Source: Sphingobium sp. JS3065 (GTDB lineage Bacteria; Pseudomonadota; Alphaproteobacteria; Sphingomonadales; Sphingomonadaceae). Taken from it: a DNA stretch of 64,000 nt. The stretch is from assembly GCF_026427355.1 (NCBI RefSeq), contig NZ_CP102665.1:866501-930500 (forward strand), given 5' to 3'. The translations under genes were made by a program, and so were the position numbers. Shown here in pieces: positions 1-8,815 of the stretch; positions within the stretch are counted from its first letter, which is position 1, and every line of letters starts with the position of its first letter. Under the pieces are notes generated by a model. That model did not search any database and was not told where the DNA came from. It saw only the letters and a list, made by a program, of their open reading frames with translations.

Positions 1-735
1 CAGCAGGACGCCGTGGTGCAGGTTCAGCGCCTTGCGGTTGAAGTCGCCGCTGGTCTTGCGGATTTCCAGAAACTCCTCGATCTCCGGATGGGAGATGTCG
101 AGATAGCAGGCGGCGGAACCGCGGCGCAGGCTGCCCTGGCTGATCGCGAGGGTCAGCGAGTCCATCACGCGGACGAAGGGGATGATGCCGCTGGTCTTGC
201 CGTTGAGGCCCACCGGTTCGCCGATGCCGCGCACATTGCCCCAATAGGTGCCGATGCCGCCGCCCCGGCTGGCGAGCCAGACATTCTCGTTCCAGGTGTT
301 GACGATGCCTTCCAGGCTGTCGTCCACGCTGTTGAGATAGCAACTGATCGGCAGGCCGCGACCGGTGCCGCCGTTCGACAGGACCGGCGTGGCGGGCATG
401 AACCAGAGGCGCGAGATATAGTCGTAGACGCGCTGGGCATGGTCGGCGTCGTCCGCATAGGCGGCAGCGACGCGGGCGAACAGATCCTGATAGGATTCGC
501 CGGGCAGCAGATAGCGGTCCTGCAACGTGTCCTTGCCGAAATCGGTCAGCAGCGCGTCGCGGCTGTTATCGGTCTCGACATGGAAGCGGCGCTCCAGCAC
601 GGTGGACGAGCTGGGCGTGGGATCGGCCTTGGGAGTCGGCGCTGCCTTTTTCTGTTCCGCCACGGTTTCGACCACTTCGTCAATCACGGTTGCCACGTCG
701 TTTGCACTCACCTGTTCGCTGTCTCGAAAATCCAT
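1..735 (-). CDS. nrdA: Ribonucleoside-diphosphate reductase class I, alpha subunit (5' part; runs off the window)
   Basis: Reduces ribonucleoside diphosphates to the 2'-deoxy forms for DNA synthesis. Only the first 245 codons are present; the gene continues beyond base 1. After a variable, Ala/Glu-rich N-terminus of about 50 residues comes a typical NrdA region: the PGESYQDLFARVA stretch, then MPATPVLSNGGT, a Cys in the PISCYLNSVDDS segment (the position of the first redox cysteine), and the glycine-rich ASRGGGIGTYWG and SQGSLRRGSAACYLD segments. The ATG at 735 is chosen because it opens the uninterrupted frame. No start downstream fits the family better. Upstream lie NrdR-like boxes. The beta subunit is not in the window. 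Confidence 0.93.
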   Translation of the reverse strand, partial: MDFRDSEQVSANDVATVIDEVVETVAEQKKAAPTPKADPTPSSSTVLERRFHVETDNSRDALLTDFGKDTLQDRYLLPGESYQDLFARVAAAYADDADHAQRVYDYISRLWFMPATPVLSNGGTGRGLPISCYLNSVDDSLEGIVNTWNENVWLASRGGGIGTYWGNVRGIGEPVGLNGKTSGIIPFVRVMDSLTLAISQGSLRRGSAACYLDISHPEIEEFLEIRKTSGDFNRKALNLHHGVLL

Positions 736-1217
736 GACCAGCCCCCGAATGTTCCTGTTTCGTTCGATTCGGTCAAGCCCTTGCCGGCCCGGGCCGAAAG
801 AAGTTAGCATTTTCGACCCGGTCAGGCACGGAGATGGGGCCAGCAGCCCGGATCGCAAGGGCAAAACCCCCTCCTTCCGGGAACCAGCCCGGTTGGCGCG
901 ATCACAATCTGTTGGGTAACCCCCGTTAACCCGATACAAGGGATAGTGCCACAGCTTCATTTGCTTGCAAGGGGGTAAATGACAATATGAGGACTCGGTT
1001 CGTCGCCGCGGGGACTCATTTCACCGACGGTTCGGCACGCCGCATCGCAGCGACGCATGGACTTTGCTGGAGTATGGAAAAGGCAAGAGGGACAATTGCG
1101 CCGGTAAAATAAATTTGGCTTGCCACGCAATTGCGTGGGAGGGTCGATTCACCTGTGCCGGATGCGACCGAAAGATGACAATATGCTGTGTCCGCCATCG
1201 CCGGAGGGAAGGCCGCC
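736..1217. other. Intergenic region between nrdA and the GST gene
   Basis: This stretch of 482 bases has no convincing gene; the short frames crossing it lack homology I can recognise. It must carry the nrdA promoter (minus strand) and the promoter of the GST gene (plus strand). It holds NrdR-like boxes at 902-949 and a further similar motif at 1176-1191. The 11-mer ATGACAATATG occurs twice, near 979 and 1175. Confidence 0.6.
902..949 (-). promoter_or_regulatory. Putative tandem NrdR boxes upstream of nrdA
   Basis: Two 16-bp sites resemble the NrdR consensus acaCwATATaTwGtgt. TCACAATCTGTTGGGT at 902-917 matches 12 of 16 positions and ATACAAGGGATAGTGC at 934-949 matches 11 of 16. Their start-to-start distance is 32 bp, about three helical turns, the usual arrangement of NrdR box pairs. 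The matches are imperfect, so this is a proposal based on spacing plus sequence. NrdR is a zinc-finger/ATP-cone repressor of ribonucleotide reductase genes. Confidence 0.45.
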
Positions 1218-1859
1218 ATGATTCTCTATTATCATCCGCTATCCTCCTGTTGCTGGAAGGTGCTGATCGCCCTTTATGAAAATGGCACGGCGTTCGTGCC
1301 CCGGATGCTGGAGGAGCCGGGCGCGGCGGAGGAATGGCTGGCGCTGTGGCCGATCGGGAAATTCCCGGTGCTGCGCGACGGCGGCAGGGTGGTCGCGGAA
1401 ACCAGCGTCATCATCGAATATCTGGGGCAGCATCATCCCGGACCGTTTCGGGCGATTCCGCAGGATGCCGACGCCGCGCTGGAGGTGCGGCTGATGGACC
1501 GGCTGTTCGACCAATATGTGATGACGCCGATGCAGAGCCTGGTCGGGGACCGCATCCGGCCCGAAGGCGTGGCGCGCGATCCCCATGGGGTGGAGCAGGC
1601 GAAGATGCTGCTGCGCAAGGCCTATGCGTTGCTGGAGGCGCGGATGGCGGGGCGGCGCTGGGCGGCGGGGGAGGCATTCTCGCTGGCCGATTGCGCCGCG
1701 GCGCCCGCGCTCTTCTATGCGGACAGGATCGTGCCGGTGCGGGAGGGGTTTCCGGGGCTGGGCGCCTATCTCGACCGGCTGGAGGCGAGGGAGAGCTTTG
1801 CAAGGGTGCTGCGGGAAAAGGAGCCGTGGTGGCATCTGTTTCCCTATGCCGATGGGTAG
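1218..1859 (+). CDS. Glutathione S-transferase family protein
   Basis: A 213-residue protein with the two-domain GST fold. The N-terminal thioredoxin-like part starts MILYYHPLSSCCWKV, where the YHPLSSCC loop is at the position of the catalytic Ser/Cys that activates glutathione. VVAETSVIIEYL (about residues 57-68) is the classical glutathione-binding beta4-alpha3 motif with its E-S/T pair. The all-helical C-terminal domain contains the conserved FSLADCAAAPALF N-capping segment. The ATG at 1218 is preferred to the in-frame GTG at 1188 because GGAGGG lies at 1203-1208. Substrate unknown; it may act in detoxification or stress defence. It is a stand-alone gene between nrdA and the fumarase. Confidence 0.9.
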   Translation: MILYYHPLSSCCWKVLIALYENGTAFVPRMLEEPGAAEEWLALWPIGKFPVLRDGGRVVAETSVIIEYLGQHHPGPFRAIPQDADAALEVRLMDRLFDQYVMTPMQSLVGDRIRPEGVARDPHGVEQAKMLLRKAYALLEARMAGRRWAAGEAFSLADCAAAPALFYADRIVPVREGFPGLGAYLDRLEARESFARVLREKEPWWHLFPYADG

Positions 1860-1953
1860 CGGCTCACTCTGGACTCATGCGTCCAAAGGCCTATAGCCGC
1901 GCCTGCATGGACCCGCCGTGCAGGGCGGGCCGCTAGTTTGGGGACCAGGGTAG

Positions 1954-3474
1954 ATGACCGTCATCAAGACCGCCGATCTGATCGAGAGCGTTGCCGATGC
2001 GCTCCAGTTCATCAGCTATTATCATCCGATGGATTATATCCGCGCGCTGGGCAAAGCCTATGACGCGGAGGCCAATCCGGCGGCGAAGGACGCCATCGCC
2101 CAGATCCTGACCAACAGCCGCATGTGCGCGGAGGGGCATCGCCCGATCTGCCAGGATACCGGCATCGTCAATGTCTTCGTCAAATGGGGCATGGAATGCC
2201 GCCTGGACGATAACAGCCGCTCCATGCAGGAGGTGATCGACGATGGCGTGCGCAAGGCCTATCTGAACCCGGAGAACCGCCTGCGCGCCTCGATCCTGAA
2301 AGACCCGGCGTTCAGCCGCGTCAATACGAAGGACAACACGCCCTGCGTGCTGACTGTCGAGATGGTGCCGGGCAACAAGGTGACCGTCGACGTCGCGGCC
2401 AAGGGCGGCGGGTCGGAGAACAAGACCAAGTTCAAGATGATGAACCCCAGCGATTCCATCGTCGACTGGGTGCTGGAGATGATCCCGCAGATGGGCGCGG
2501 GCTGGTGCCCGCCCGGCATGCTGGGCATCGGCATCGGCGGAACGGCGGAAAAGGCGGTGGCGCTGGCCAAGGAATCGCTGATGGAGCCCATCGACATGGG
2601 CGAATTGAAGGCGCGCGGGCCGCAGAACGAGATCGAGAAGCTGCGCATCGAGATTTTCGACAAGGTCAATGCGCTGGGCATCGGCGCGCAGGGGCTGGGC
2701 GGGCTTTCGACCATATTGGACGTCAAGATCTACGACTATCCCTGCCATGCGGCGGGCAAGCCGGTGGCGATGATCCCCAACTGCGCGGCGACCCGCCATG
2801 CGCATTTCACGCTGGACGGGTCGGGTCCGGCCTATCTGGAGGCGCCGAAGATTTCGGAATGGCCGCAGGTCGACTGGAAGCCGAGCAAGGAAGCGATCCG
2901 GGTCGACCTCGACGAGCTGACGCCCGAAGTGGTGCAGAGCTGGAAGCATGGCGACCGGTTGCTGCTGAACGGCAAGATGCTGACCGGGCGTGACGCCGCG
3001 CACAAGCGGATTCAGGACATGCTGGCGCGGGGCGAGGAGCTGCCGGTCGATTTCAAGGGCCGCGTCATCTATTATGTCGGGCCGGTCGATCCGGTGCGCG
3101 ACGAGGTGGTGGGACCGGCCGGGCCGACGACCGCGACGCGCATGGACAAGTTCATGGACATGATGCTGGAGCAGGGGCTGGCGGCGTGCGTCGGCAAGGC
3201 GGAGCGCGGGCCTGCGGCGACGGATTCCATCGCCAAGCATAAGAGCGCCTATCTGATGGCGGTCGGCGGCGCGGCCTATCTGGTGGCGCGGGCGATCAAG
3301 GCGGCCAAGGTGGTCGGCTTCGAAGACCTGGGCATGGAGGCGATCTACGAGTTCGAGGTACAGGACATGCCCGTGACCGTCGCCGTGGATAGCGAAGGCC
3401 AGAATGTCCACCGGCTCGCCCCGCTGGTGTGGCAGGAGAAGATCCGGAAGGAAGGGCTTCTCGAAAAGGCGTGA
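1954..3474 (+). CDS. fumA: Fumarate hydratase, class I (iron-sulfur)
   Basis: Converts fumarate and malate in the TCA cycle using a [4Fe-4S] cluster. The 506-residue protein has the class I alpha and beta halves fused, as in FumA/FumB. Cluster ligands are visible as C66 in ICQDTG, C185 in GWCPPGM and C277 in NCAATRHAHF; their spacing matches known class I enzymes. The C-terminal half contains IYYVGPVDPV and the GPAGPTTATRMDKF substrate-loop segment. The ATG at 1954 follows GGGGACCAGGGTAG. It is monocistronic here and followed directly by the DUF559 repeat element. No class II fumarase is seen in the window. Confidence 0.96.
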   Translation: MTVIKTADLIESVADALQFISYYHPMDYIRALGKAYDAEANPAAKDAIAQILTNSRMCAEGHRPICQDTGIVNVFVKWGMECRLDDNSRSMQEVIDDGVRKAYLNPENRLRASILKDPAFSRVNTKDNTPCVLTVEMVPGNKVTVDVAAKGGGSENKTKFKMMNPSDSIVDWVLEMIPQMGAGWCPPGMLGIGIGGTAEKAVALAKESLMEPIDMGELKARGPQNEIEKLRIEIFDKVNALGIGAQGLGGLSTILDVKIYDYPCHAAGKPVAMIPNCAATRHAHFTLDGSGPAYLEAPKISEWPQVDWKPSKEAIRVDLDELTPEVVQSWKHGDRLLLNGKMLTGRDAAHKRIQDMLARGEELPVDFKGRVIYYVGPVDPVRDEVVGPAGPTTATRMDKFMDMMLEQGLAACVGKAERGPAATDSIAKHKSAYLMAVGGAAYLVARAIKAAKVVGFEDLGMEAIYEFEVQDMPVTVAVDSEGQNVHRLAPLVWQEKIRKEGLLEKA

Positions 3475-3486
3475 GGCTTTTCTTGT

Positions 3487-3980
3487 TCCTCCCCATGCTT
3501 GCATGGGGAGGGGGACCGTTTGCGAAGCAAATGGTGGAGGGGAAAGGGCGCTATGCCTCCCAAAAGGAAGACGGTGGCGCAGGCGCGGGGATTGCGCCGG
3601 GAGTTGTCGCCGCCTGAGGTTGCGCTCTGGCAATGGATGCGGGAGCGGCCTGATGGGGTGAAGTTCAGGCGGCAGCATCCGGTTGGGCCTTTCGTGTTGG
3701 ATTTCTATTGTGCTTCGGCGCGGCTGGGGGTGGAGGTCGATGGCTCTGGGCATGATAGCGCCGACCGAGTGGTTCGGGATGAACGACGGGATGCTTGGCT
3801 CAACGCTCAGAATATCCATGTTCTGCGGATCAAGGCCGTCGATGTTCTTCGGGAGTTTGAAGCCGTGACGGTGCATATCCTGCACCACTGTCGCGCATTT
3901 CCCCTCCACCACTCGCTTCGCGAGCGTCGAAGAGAGTCACGTGCCTCTCTTCGACCCTCCCCATCTTTCGATGGGGAGGA
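3487..3980. mobile_element. Putative small mobile element: DUF559 gene framed by nested inverted repeats
   Basis: The outer ends are a perfect 10-bp inverted repeat, TCCTCCCCAT at 3487-3496 and ATGGGGAGGA at 3971-3980. An inner pair lies immediately outside the ORF body: GGTGGAGGGGAA around 3533-3544 and TTCCCCTCCACC around 3898-3909. Each end also forms its own local hairpin (CCCCATGC/GCATGGGG on the left). The element sits tightly between fumA and the EamA gene. A 165-bp copy lacking the ORF is at 6367-6531 and a solo terminal hairpin at 8851-8880. Mobility is inferred from architecture; no target duplication is evident. Confidence 0.5.
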
Positions 3981-3987
3981 TTTTTAG
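3553..3987 (+). CDS. DUF559 domain endonuclease-like protein
   Basis: A 144-residue protein of the DUF559 family, which belongs to the PD-(D/E)xK nuclease superfamily and is related to Vsr mismatch endonucleases. Visible family features are LRRELSPPEVALW, the motif FRRQHPVGPFVLDFYC (catalytic Asp), LGVEVDGSGHD (second acidic pair), and the DERRDAWL...VLRIKAVDVL helix-strand end. Biological role is unknown. The ATG at 3553 has GGAGGGGAAAGGGCG just upstream, and that SD is part of the repeat. The last 35 or so residues are encoded by the right-hand repeat, so the natural C-terminus has probably been replaced by read-through into it. It abuts the next gene with no gap. Confidence 0.8.
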   Translation: MPPKRKTVAQARGLRRELSPPEVALWQWMRERPDGVKFRRQHPVGPFVLDFYCASARLGVEVDGSGHDSADRVVRDERRDAWLNAQNIHVLRIKAVDVLREFEAVTVHILHHCRAFPLHHSLRERRRESRASLRPSPSFDGEDF

Positions 3988-4884
3988 GTGATCTGGTTGG
4001 CGGCGGCTTTGTTGGCGGGGGTGGCGCAGGCTTGGCGGACGGCGGTGCAGCGGCGGGTCAGTCATGATCTGTCCGTCAATGCGGCGGGGGTGGTGCGCTA
4101 TCTTTATGGGCTGCCTTTTGCGGTGATGTTGCTGGCGGGGTATCGGCTGGTTTTTGCCGGGCCTTGGCCCTCGCCCGATGCTTCTTTCCTGCTCTTTTGC
4201 CTGGGGGGCGGGTTGGCGCAGATCATTGCGACCAATTTGCTGATCATGGCCTTTGCCCATCGCAATTTCGTCGTCGGCACCGCTTATTCCAAGACGGAGG
4301 CGGTGCAGGGCGCCATCCTTTCCTTCCTGCTGATGGGCGAGCGGCTGCATCCGCTGGCCTGGGTGGGGATCGGTTGCGGGGTGATGGGCGTCATGCTGCT
4401 GTCGGGCGGGGGCAAGCGGGTGGGCTTCATCCGCGCCTTGGGGCAACCGGCGGCGCTGTGCGGGATCGCTTCGGGTTTCTTCTTCGCGCTGACGGCCATC
4501 GCTGTCCGGCGGGCGACGCAGCAGGTGGGGGGTGGCGATCCGGTCCTGGCCGCGCTGATCGTGCTGGTGGTGACCGTCGCTTTGCAGACCGTGATGCAGG
4601 GCGGCTATCTGCTGCTGCGCGAGCGGGAGCAGATGCGCGCCGTGCTGCGCGGCTGGCGGGTTTCGGGGCAGGTCGGGCTGCTTTCCGCGCTGGGTTCGGC
4701 CTGCTGGTTCACCGGATTCGCGACGGCGCCGGTCGCGCTGGTGCGGATCGTCGGGCAGGTCGAGGTGGCCTTCACTTTGGGCTTCGGCCATTTCTATCTG
4801 GGCGAGCGGGTGGCGCGCAGCGAGGTCATGGGGCTGATGCTGGTGGCGGGCGGGGTAGTGCTGGCGCTGATGGGATCCTTGTAA
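3988..4884 (+). CDS. EamA-family (DMT) membrane transporter
   Basis: A 298-residue integral membrane protein with about ten hydrophobic helices and the internal duplication typical of EamA/RhaT-like drug-metabolite transporters. The pair AYSKTEAVQGAILSFLLMGERLHPLAWVG (split here by eye at the helix boundary) in the first half and VRIVGQVEVAFTLGF...YLGERV in the second half are the repeated family signature. The start is a GTG directly after the preceding stop, with GGGGAGGA upstream from the repeat serving as SD. Substrate cannot be told; most relatives export amino acids, metabolites or drugs. Confidence 0.85.
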   Translation: MIWLAAALLAGVAQAWRTAVQRRVSHDLSVNAAGVVRYLYGLPFAVMLLAGYRLVFAGPWPSPDASFLLFCLGGGLAQIIATNLLIMAFAHRNFVVGTAYSKTEAVQGAILSFLLMGERLHPLAWVGIGCGVMGVMLLSGGGKRVGFIRALGQPAALCGIASGFFFALTAIAVRRATQQVGGGDPVLAALIVLVVTVALQTVMQGGYLLLREREQMRAVLRGWRVSGQVGLLSALGSACWFTGFATAPVALVRIVGQVEVAFTLGFGHFYLGERVARSEVMGLMLVAGGVVLALMGSL

Positions 4885-4914
4885 CGGCCCGCCGCATCGC
4901 TAACGGATATTTTA

Positions 4915-4928
4915 CTATCGACCGATAG
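4915..4928. promoter_or_regulatory. Short dyad CTATCG-AC-CGATAG before the chemotaxis-type gene
   Basis: A perfect 6-bp inverted repeat with a 2-bp spacer lies 11 bp before the GTG of the following gene, next to an AT-rich patch (ATATTTTA). It could be an operator or simply a promoter-associated dyad. No U-run follows, so it is unlikely to be a terminator for the EamA gene. Confidence 0.3.
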
Positions 4929-4939
4929 CCCTTTTTCCC

Positions 4940-6343
4940 GTGGAAAATCAGGCAAGAAACCGGAGCGTCGAGCAGGCGGTGATGAAGGTGGCCAGGCTGT
5001 CGGGCGACCTGGGCATCCGCACGCTGGATTTGCAGGCGGACATCAGTGAACTGGCGGACCGCGTCACCCATCAGGCCCGCACGATCGAGGCGATCAGCGG
5101 CGCGGCGGCGCAATTGTCCGACGACGGCGAAAGCGTGTCGCTGGCCGGGCAGGATGCGCGGGAGAAGGCGGTCGCGGCGCGGAGCATCATCGATGATTCC
5201 GGGCGGCAATTGTCCGACGCCAACGGCAATTTCGTGGACCTGATCGAGCGGGTCGGCAGCGTGCATGAGCGGCTGGACGGCTTTCGCGACGCATTGAAGA
5301 CCGTGGCCCATGTGACCGGCGTGATCAGGGGCATCGCCAGCCAGACCAATTTGCTGGCGCTGAACGCCACCATAGAGGCGGCGCGGGCGGGCGATGCCGG
5401 GCGTGGATTCGCGGTGGTCGCCGCGGAGGTCAAGAAGCTGGCGCAGGAAACCGCCGCCGCCACCCAGACCATCGACCAGTCGATCGGCGCGCTGACCGGC
5501 GAGGCGGGCAAGATGCTGGAGGGCATCGTCCATGGCGCGGAGACGGCGCGCACGGCGCTGAACGACACGAAGAATATCGAGTTGCTGGTCGAGCGGCTGG
5601 GCGCGTTGATGGAGGATTTGTCCAGCAACAGCGAGGGGGTGGCGGCGCGCATCGCCTCCATCGTCGGATCGGTGGACGAGATACGCGGCGGGCTGGCAGC
5701 GCTGGCCAGCACCTCCACCGACAATGCGGGGGGCCTGCAAAGGCTGTCGGGCCGCATTTCCACCGCCAGCGACGACACCAACCAGTTGCTGCAACTGGTG
5801 GCGGAAAGCGGCGTGGAGATTCCCGACACGCCCTATATCGATTTCTGCCTGGACGCCGCCCAGGCGGTGAGCGCGGCGCTGGACCAGGCCATTGCCGAGG
5901 GGCGGCTGAGAGAAGGCGAATTGTTCAGCGAAGCCTATGCGCCGATCCCCGGCACGCAGCCGGTGCAATATAGCCATCCGGTCCAGCCGGTGCTGATCCC
6001 GGCGGCGCGGGTGCAGCAGGAGCGGGCGCGGGCCTTTCCGGGGCTGTTCGGCATGACCTTCACCGACCGCAACAGTTTCGGCGCGGTGGCCATGCCGGAA
6101 CGGTCGCATCCGCAGCGGCCGGGCGACGACGACTGGAATTTCGAATATTCGCGCCAGGGGCTGATCTTCGATTTTCCCGACACGCGGGAACAGTGCCGGA
6201 TCACCCAGCCCTTCTGCATCAAGGCCTATCGGCGGCTGAACGCGGCGGGGGAGGTGATCCTGCTGAAGCAGGTGATCGCGTCCATCCATGTGCGTGGGCG
6301 GCATTGGGGGATTTTGCAGATGGCCTATCAGGATCAGGGGTAG
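4940..6343 (+). CDS. Soluble methyl-accepting chemotaxis-type signalling protein with unusual C-terminal domain
   Basis: A 467-residue protein with no transmembrane segment. Residues about 60-280 form a long helical coiled coil around the invariant MCP hairpin tip, visible as [21 protein letters not shown] followed by [11 protein letters not shown]; this is the part that contacts CheA/CheW. The C-terminal 180 residues (from about IPDTPYIDF onward) form a separate globular domain with conserved-looking aromatic and charged residues and the ends FCIKAYRRL and WGILQMAYQ. It may be a PAS/Cache-like sensor, but I do not recognise it. The domain order is inverted compared with most receptors. GTG at 4940 is the longest start; ATG at 4982 is an alternative. 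Confidence 0.8.
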   Translation: MENQARNRSVEQAVMKVARLSGDLGIRTLDLQADISELADRVTHQARTIEAISGAAAQLSDDGESVSLAGQDAREKAVAARSIIDDSGRQLSDANGNFVDLIERVGSVHERLDGFRDALKTVAHVTGVIRGIASQTNLLALNATIEAARAGDAGRGFAVVAAEVKKLAQETAAATQTIDQSIGALTGEAGKMLEGIVHGAETARTALNDTKNIELLVERLGALMEDLSSNSEGVAARIASIVGSVDEIRGGLAALASTSTDNAGGLQRLSGRISTASDDTNQLLQLVAESGVEIPDTPYIDFCLDAAQAVSAALDQAIAEGRLREGELFSEAYAPIPGTQPVQYSHPVQPVLIPAARVQQERARAFPGLFGMTFTDRNSFGAVAMPERSHPQRPGDDDWNFEYSRQGLIFDFPDTREQCRITQPFCIKAYRRLNAAGEVILLKQVIASIHVRGRHWGILQMAYQDQG

Positions 6344-6366
6344 GGGTTGGTCTAAAGCGGACCTAT

Positions 6367-6531
6367 CCTATTCCTCCCCATCGGGAGATGGGGAGTTGAA
6401 CGGAGGCGCGTGACTCCGTTCAACAGCGCGAAGCGCTGACGGAGGGGAAGGGGCGCGACCTCCGAATTTCCCCTCCACCATCGGCTGCGCCGACGGTCCC
6501 CCTCCCCACGCTGCGCGTAGGGAGGAATAGG
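6367..6531. repeat. 165-bp MITE-like derivative of the DUF559 element
   Basis: Ends are a perfect 12-bp inverted repeat: CCTATTCCTCCC at 6367-6378 and GGGAGGAATAGG at 6520-6531. Internally it keeps the left-hand order TCCTCCCCAT...GGAGGGGAAGGGGCGC and then the right-hand order TTCCCCTCCACCA...CCCCCTCCCC, which are the same two modules that flank the DUF559 ORF at 3487-3980. The ORF is missing. It lies in the 202-bp gap between the convergent chemotaxis-type and acyl-CoA dehydrogenase genes; nothing else is seen in the gap. It could also act as a bidirectional terminator. Confidence 0.6.
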
Positions 6532-6545
6532 CGGCGGGGAGAAAG

Positions 6546-8348
6546 TCAGGCCGGCAGGAACATTTCCGGTTCCAGCGCCATCAGGCTTTCCGCGCCGCCC
6601 TCTATCTTGCGGCGGAGGGCGCCGGCGTCGGGCAGGATGCGTTCCGCGAAGAAGCGGGCCGTCACCAGCTTGGCTTCCAGGAATTTCGCGTCCTCGGCCC
6701 CCGCCGCGAGCAGGGTCGCCGCCGCCTTCGCCATGCGCAGCCACATCAGGCCGGTCGCGACAATGCCCAATATGTGCATATAATGCACCGCGCCCGCCCC
6801 GGCATTGTCGGGGGTCTTCATTGCATTCTGCATCAGCCACATGGTCGCCGCGCCCAACTGGCCGCTGGCCTTTTCCAGCGCCTCGGCCAGCGGGGCGAGC
6901 TTTTCGTCGCCCTTGGCATCGGCCACTTCGTCCGCGACGATCTTCAGGAAGAACTGGAGCGCGCGGCCGCCGTTCATCGCCAGCTTGCGCCCGACCAGAT
7001 CCATCGCCTGAATGCCGTTGGTGCCCTCGTAAATCTGGGCGATGCGGGCGTCGCGGACAAATTGTTCGACGCCATTTTCCCAGATATAGCCATGGCCACC
7101 GAACACCTGCTGCGCCGTCACCGCGACATCGAAGCCCTTGTCCGTGCCATAGCCCTTGATCACCGGCGTCAGCAGTTGGAGCAGGTCGTCGGCGGCCTGC
7201 CGCTCCTCTTCCGTGGCGGCATGGTGGGCAAGGTCGACCTGCAACGCGCCCCACAGCATCAGGGCGCGCAACCCTTCCGTCAGTGCCTTCGATTCCATCA
7301 GCATGCGGCGGACGTCGGGATGGACGAACAGCGTGTCGGCCTTTTCCTCCAGATCCTTGGGGCCGGTCAGGGCGCGGCCCTGGCGGCGTTCATGGGCATA
7401 GAGGGCGGCGTTCTGATAGGCGATCTCCGCCTGGCCCAGCCCCTGAAGGCCGACGCCCAGGCGCGCCGCGTTCATCATGATGAACATGGCGGCCAGCCCC
7501 TTATTCTCCTCACCCACCAGCCAGCCGGTCGCGCCGTCATAGTTCATGACGCAGGTGGCGTTGCCGTGAATGCCCATCTTATGTTCCAGCGATCCGCAGG
7601 ACAGGGCGTTCCGTTCGCCCGGCGATCCGTCCGCGTTCAACAGGAATTTGGGGACGACGAACAGGGATATGCCCTTGCTGCCCTCCGGCGCGTCCGGGGT
7701 CTTGGCGAGGACGAGGTGGATGATGTTTTCGGTGAGGTCATGTTCGCCCGCCGAAATGAAAATCTTGGTTCCGGTGATGATGTAGCTACCGTCTGCCTGC
7801 GGCACGGCGCGCGTCTTGATGAGGCCCAGGTCAGTGCCGCAATGCGGCTCCGTCAGGTTCATCGTGCCGCTCCATTTGCCCGACACCATGTTGGGAATAT
7901 AGGTCTGCTTCTGTTCGTCGCTGCCCTTGGCGATCAGGGCTTCCACCGCGCCGTTGGTCAGGCCGTCATACATTTTGAAGCTCTGGTTGGCGGCCACCAT
8001 ATATTCGCTGACCGCCGTGGCGACGACGATGGGCAGGCCCTGTCCGCCAAATTCGGCGGGCGCGTGCAGCGTGGTCCAGCCGCCCTCCACATAGGCGTCA
8101 TAGGCCGCCTTGAAGCCGGTCGGGGTGGTGACGCTGCCGTCCGGGTGGCGGGTGCAGCCTTCCTTGTCGCCCACGGCGTTCAGCGGGAAAAGCACTTCGG
8201 CGGCGATCTTGCCGCCTTCGGTCAGGATCGCCTCCACCAGATCTGCGGTCGCATTTTCGAAGCCGGGCAGGTTGGCGTGGCGATCCAGCCCCACGACATG
8301 GTCGAGCACGAAGCGGGTGTCGCGGACGGGGGCGGTGTAGCTGGGCAT
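6546..8348 (-). CDS. Acyl-CoA dehydrogenase (long FadE/DmdC-like form)
   Basis: FAD enzyme of 600 residues that introduces an alpha-beta double bond into acyl-CoA. It has the domain order of the roughly 590-residue subfamily: an N-terminal cap ([15 protein letters not shown]), the helical and beta domains with [19 protein letters not shown] (FAD contact) and [13 protein letters not shown], the C-terminal helical domain with [23 protein letters not shown] and [17 protein letters not shown], and an extra C-terminal extension. The ATG at 8348 is preceded by GGAGAAG. It lies 37 bp after the MerR gene on the same strand, so it is probably co-transcribed and controlled by that regulator. The exact acyl substrate is not evident. 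Confidence 0.94.
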   Translation of the reverse strand: MPSYTAPVRDTRFVLDHVVGLDRHANLPGFENATADLVEAILTEGGKIAAEVLFPLNAVGDKEGCTRHPDGSVTTPTGFKAAYDAYVEGGWTTLHAPAEFGGQGLPIVVATAVSEYMVAANQSFKMYDGLTNGAVEALIAKGSDEQKQTYIPNMVSGKWSGTMNLTEPHCGTDLGLIKTRAVPQADGSYIITGTKIFISAGEHDLTENIIHLVLAKTPDAPEGSKGISLFVVPKFLLNADGSPGERNALSCGSLEHKMGIHGNATCVMNYDGATGWLVGEENKGLAAMFIMMNAARLGVGLQGLGQAEIAYQNAALYAHERRQGRALTGPKDLEEKADTLFVHPDVRRMLMESKALTEGLRALMLWGALQVDLAHHAATEEERQAADDLLQLLTPVIKGYGTDKGFDVAVTAQQVFGGHGYIWENGVEQFVRDARIAQIYEGTNGIQAMDLVGRKLAMNGGRALQFFLKIVADEVADAKGDEKLAPLAEALEKASGQLGAATMWLMQNAMKTPDNAGAGAVHYMHILGIVATGLMWLRMAKAAATLLAAGAEDAKFLEAKLVTARFFAERILPDAGALRRKIEGGAESLMALEPEMFLPA

Positions 8349-8385
8349 GATCTTCTCCGGGCGGTTCTGTTCTGTCGAAGGGGAA

Positions 8386-8796
8386 TTATTTGAGGAGGAC
8401 GGTCACGAACTGGGACAGTTCCGCGATGGCGGCGTCGATATCGTCCTTTTGCCGGGTGAGCAGGGCGATGCGCGCCTCGCACTTGGCGATGGTGACGCGG
8501 CGTTGCGCCTCATGCTCATCGTCCGCGTCGTAGAGGTCGATCATCTCGCGAATGTCGGACAGGCTGAAACCGACCCGCTTGCCGCGCAATATCCACGCCA
8601 GCCGGGCGCGGTCGCGGCGCGAATAGATGCGCGAAAGGCCCTGGCGCTCCGGCGCGATCAGCCCTTCATCCTCATAGAAGCGCAGGGCGCGGGCGGTGAC
8701 GCCGAATTCCTCCGACAGGTCGGTGATGCTGTAACTCTGCCGGTCGCGGTGATCGGGCAGTTCGATGATGCCGGCAATGCTGGTGCGTTTGTCCAT
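8386..8796 (-). CDS. MerR-family regulator, LiuR-like
   Basis: A 136-residue regulator. The N-terminal winged HTH is visible from [26 protein letters not shown] through [13 protein letters not shown], followed by a coiled-coil dimerisation helix of about 50 residues. There are no metal-binding cysteines in the C-terminal part, unlike metal-sensing MerR proteins. The architecture and its operon with an acyl-CoA dehydrogenase fit the LiuR/PsrA-type MerR regulators of branched-chain or fatty-acid catabolism. An operator-like palindrome just upstream supports autoregulation. The cognate effector is inferred to be an acyl-CoA or similar. Confidence 0.85.
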   Translation of the reverse strand: MDKRTSIAGIIELPDHRDRQSYSITDLSEEFGVTARALRFYEDEGLIAPERQGLSRIYSRRDRARLAWILRGKRVGFSLSDIREMIDLYDADDEHEAQRRVTIAKCEARIALLTRQKDDIDAAIAELSQFVTVLLK

Positions 8797-8815
8797 GGCG
8801 GTGATTTAGCGGCGC

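Noticed and set aside
1933..3912. 659-codon minus-strand frame opposite the fumarase
   Set aside because: Antisense shadow; the fumarase has all three cluster cysteines on the plus strand.
4826..6304. 492-codon minus-strand frame opposite the chemotaxis-type gene
   Set aside because: Arg/His/Gln-rich antisense translation with no domain; the plus strand has the MCP tip.
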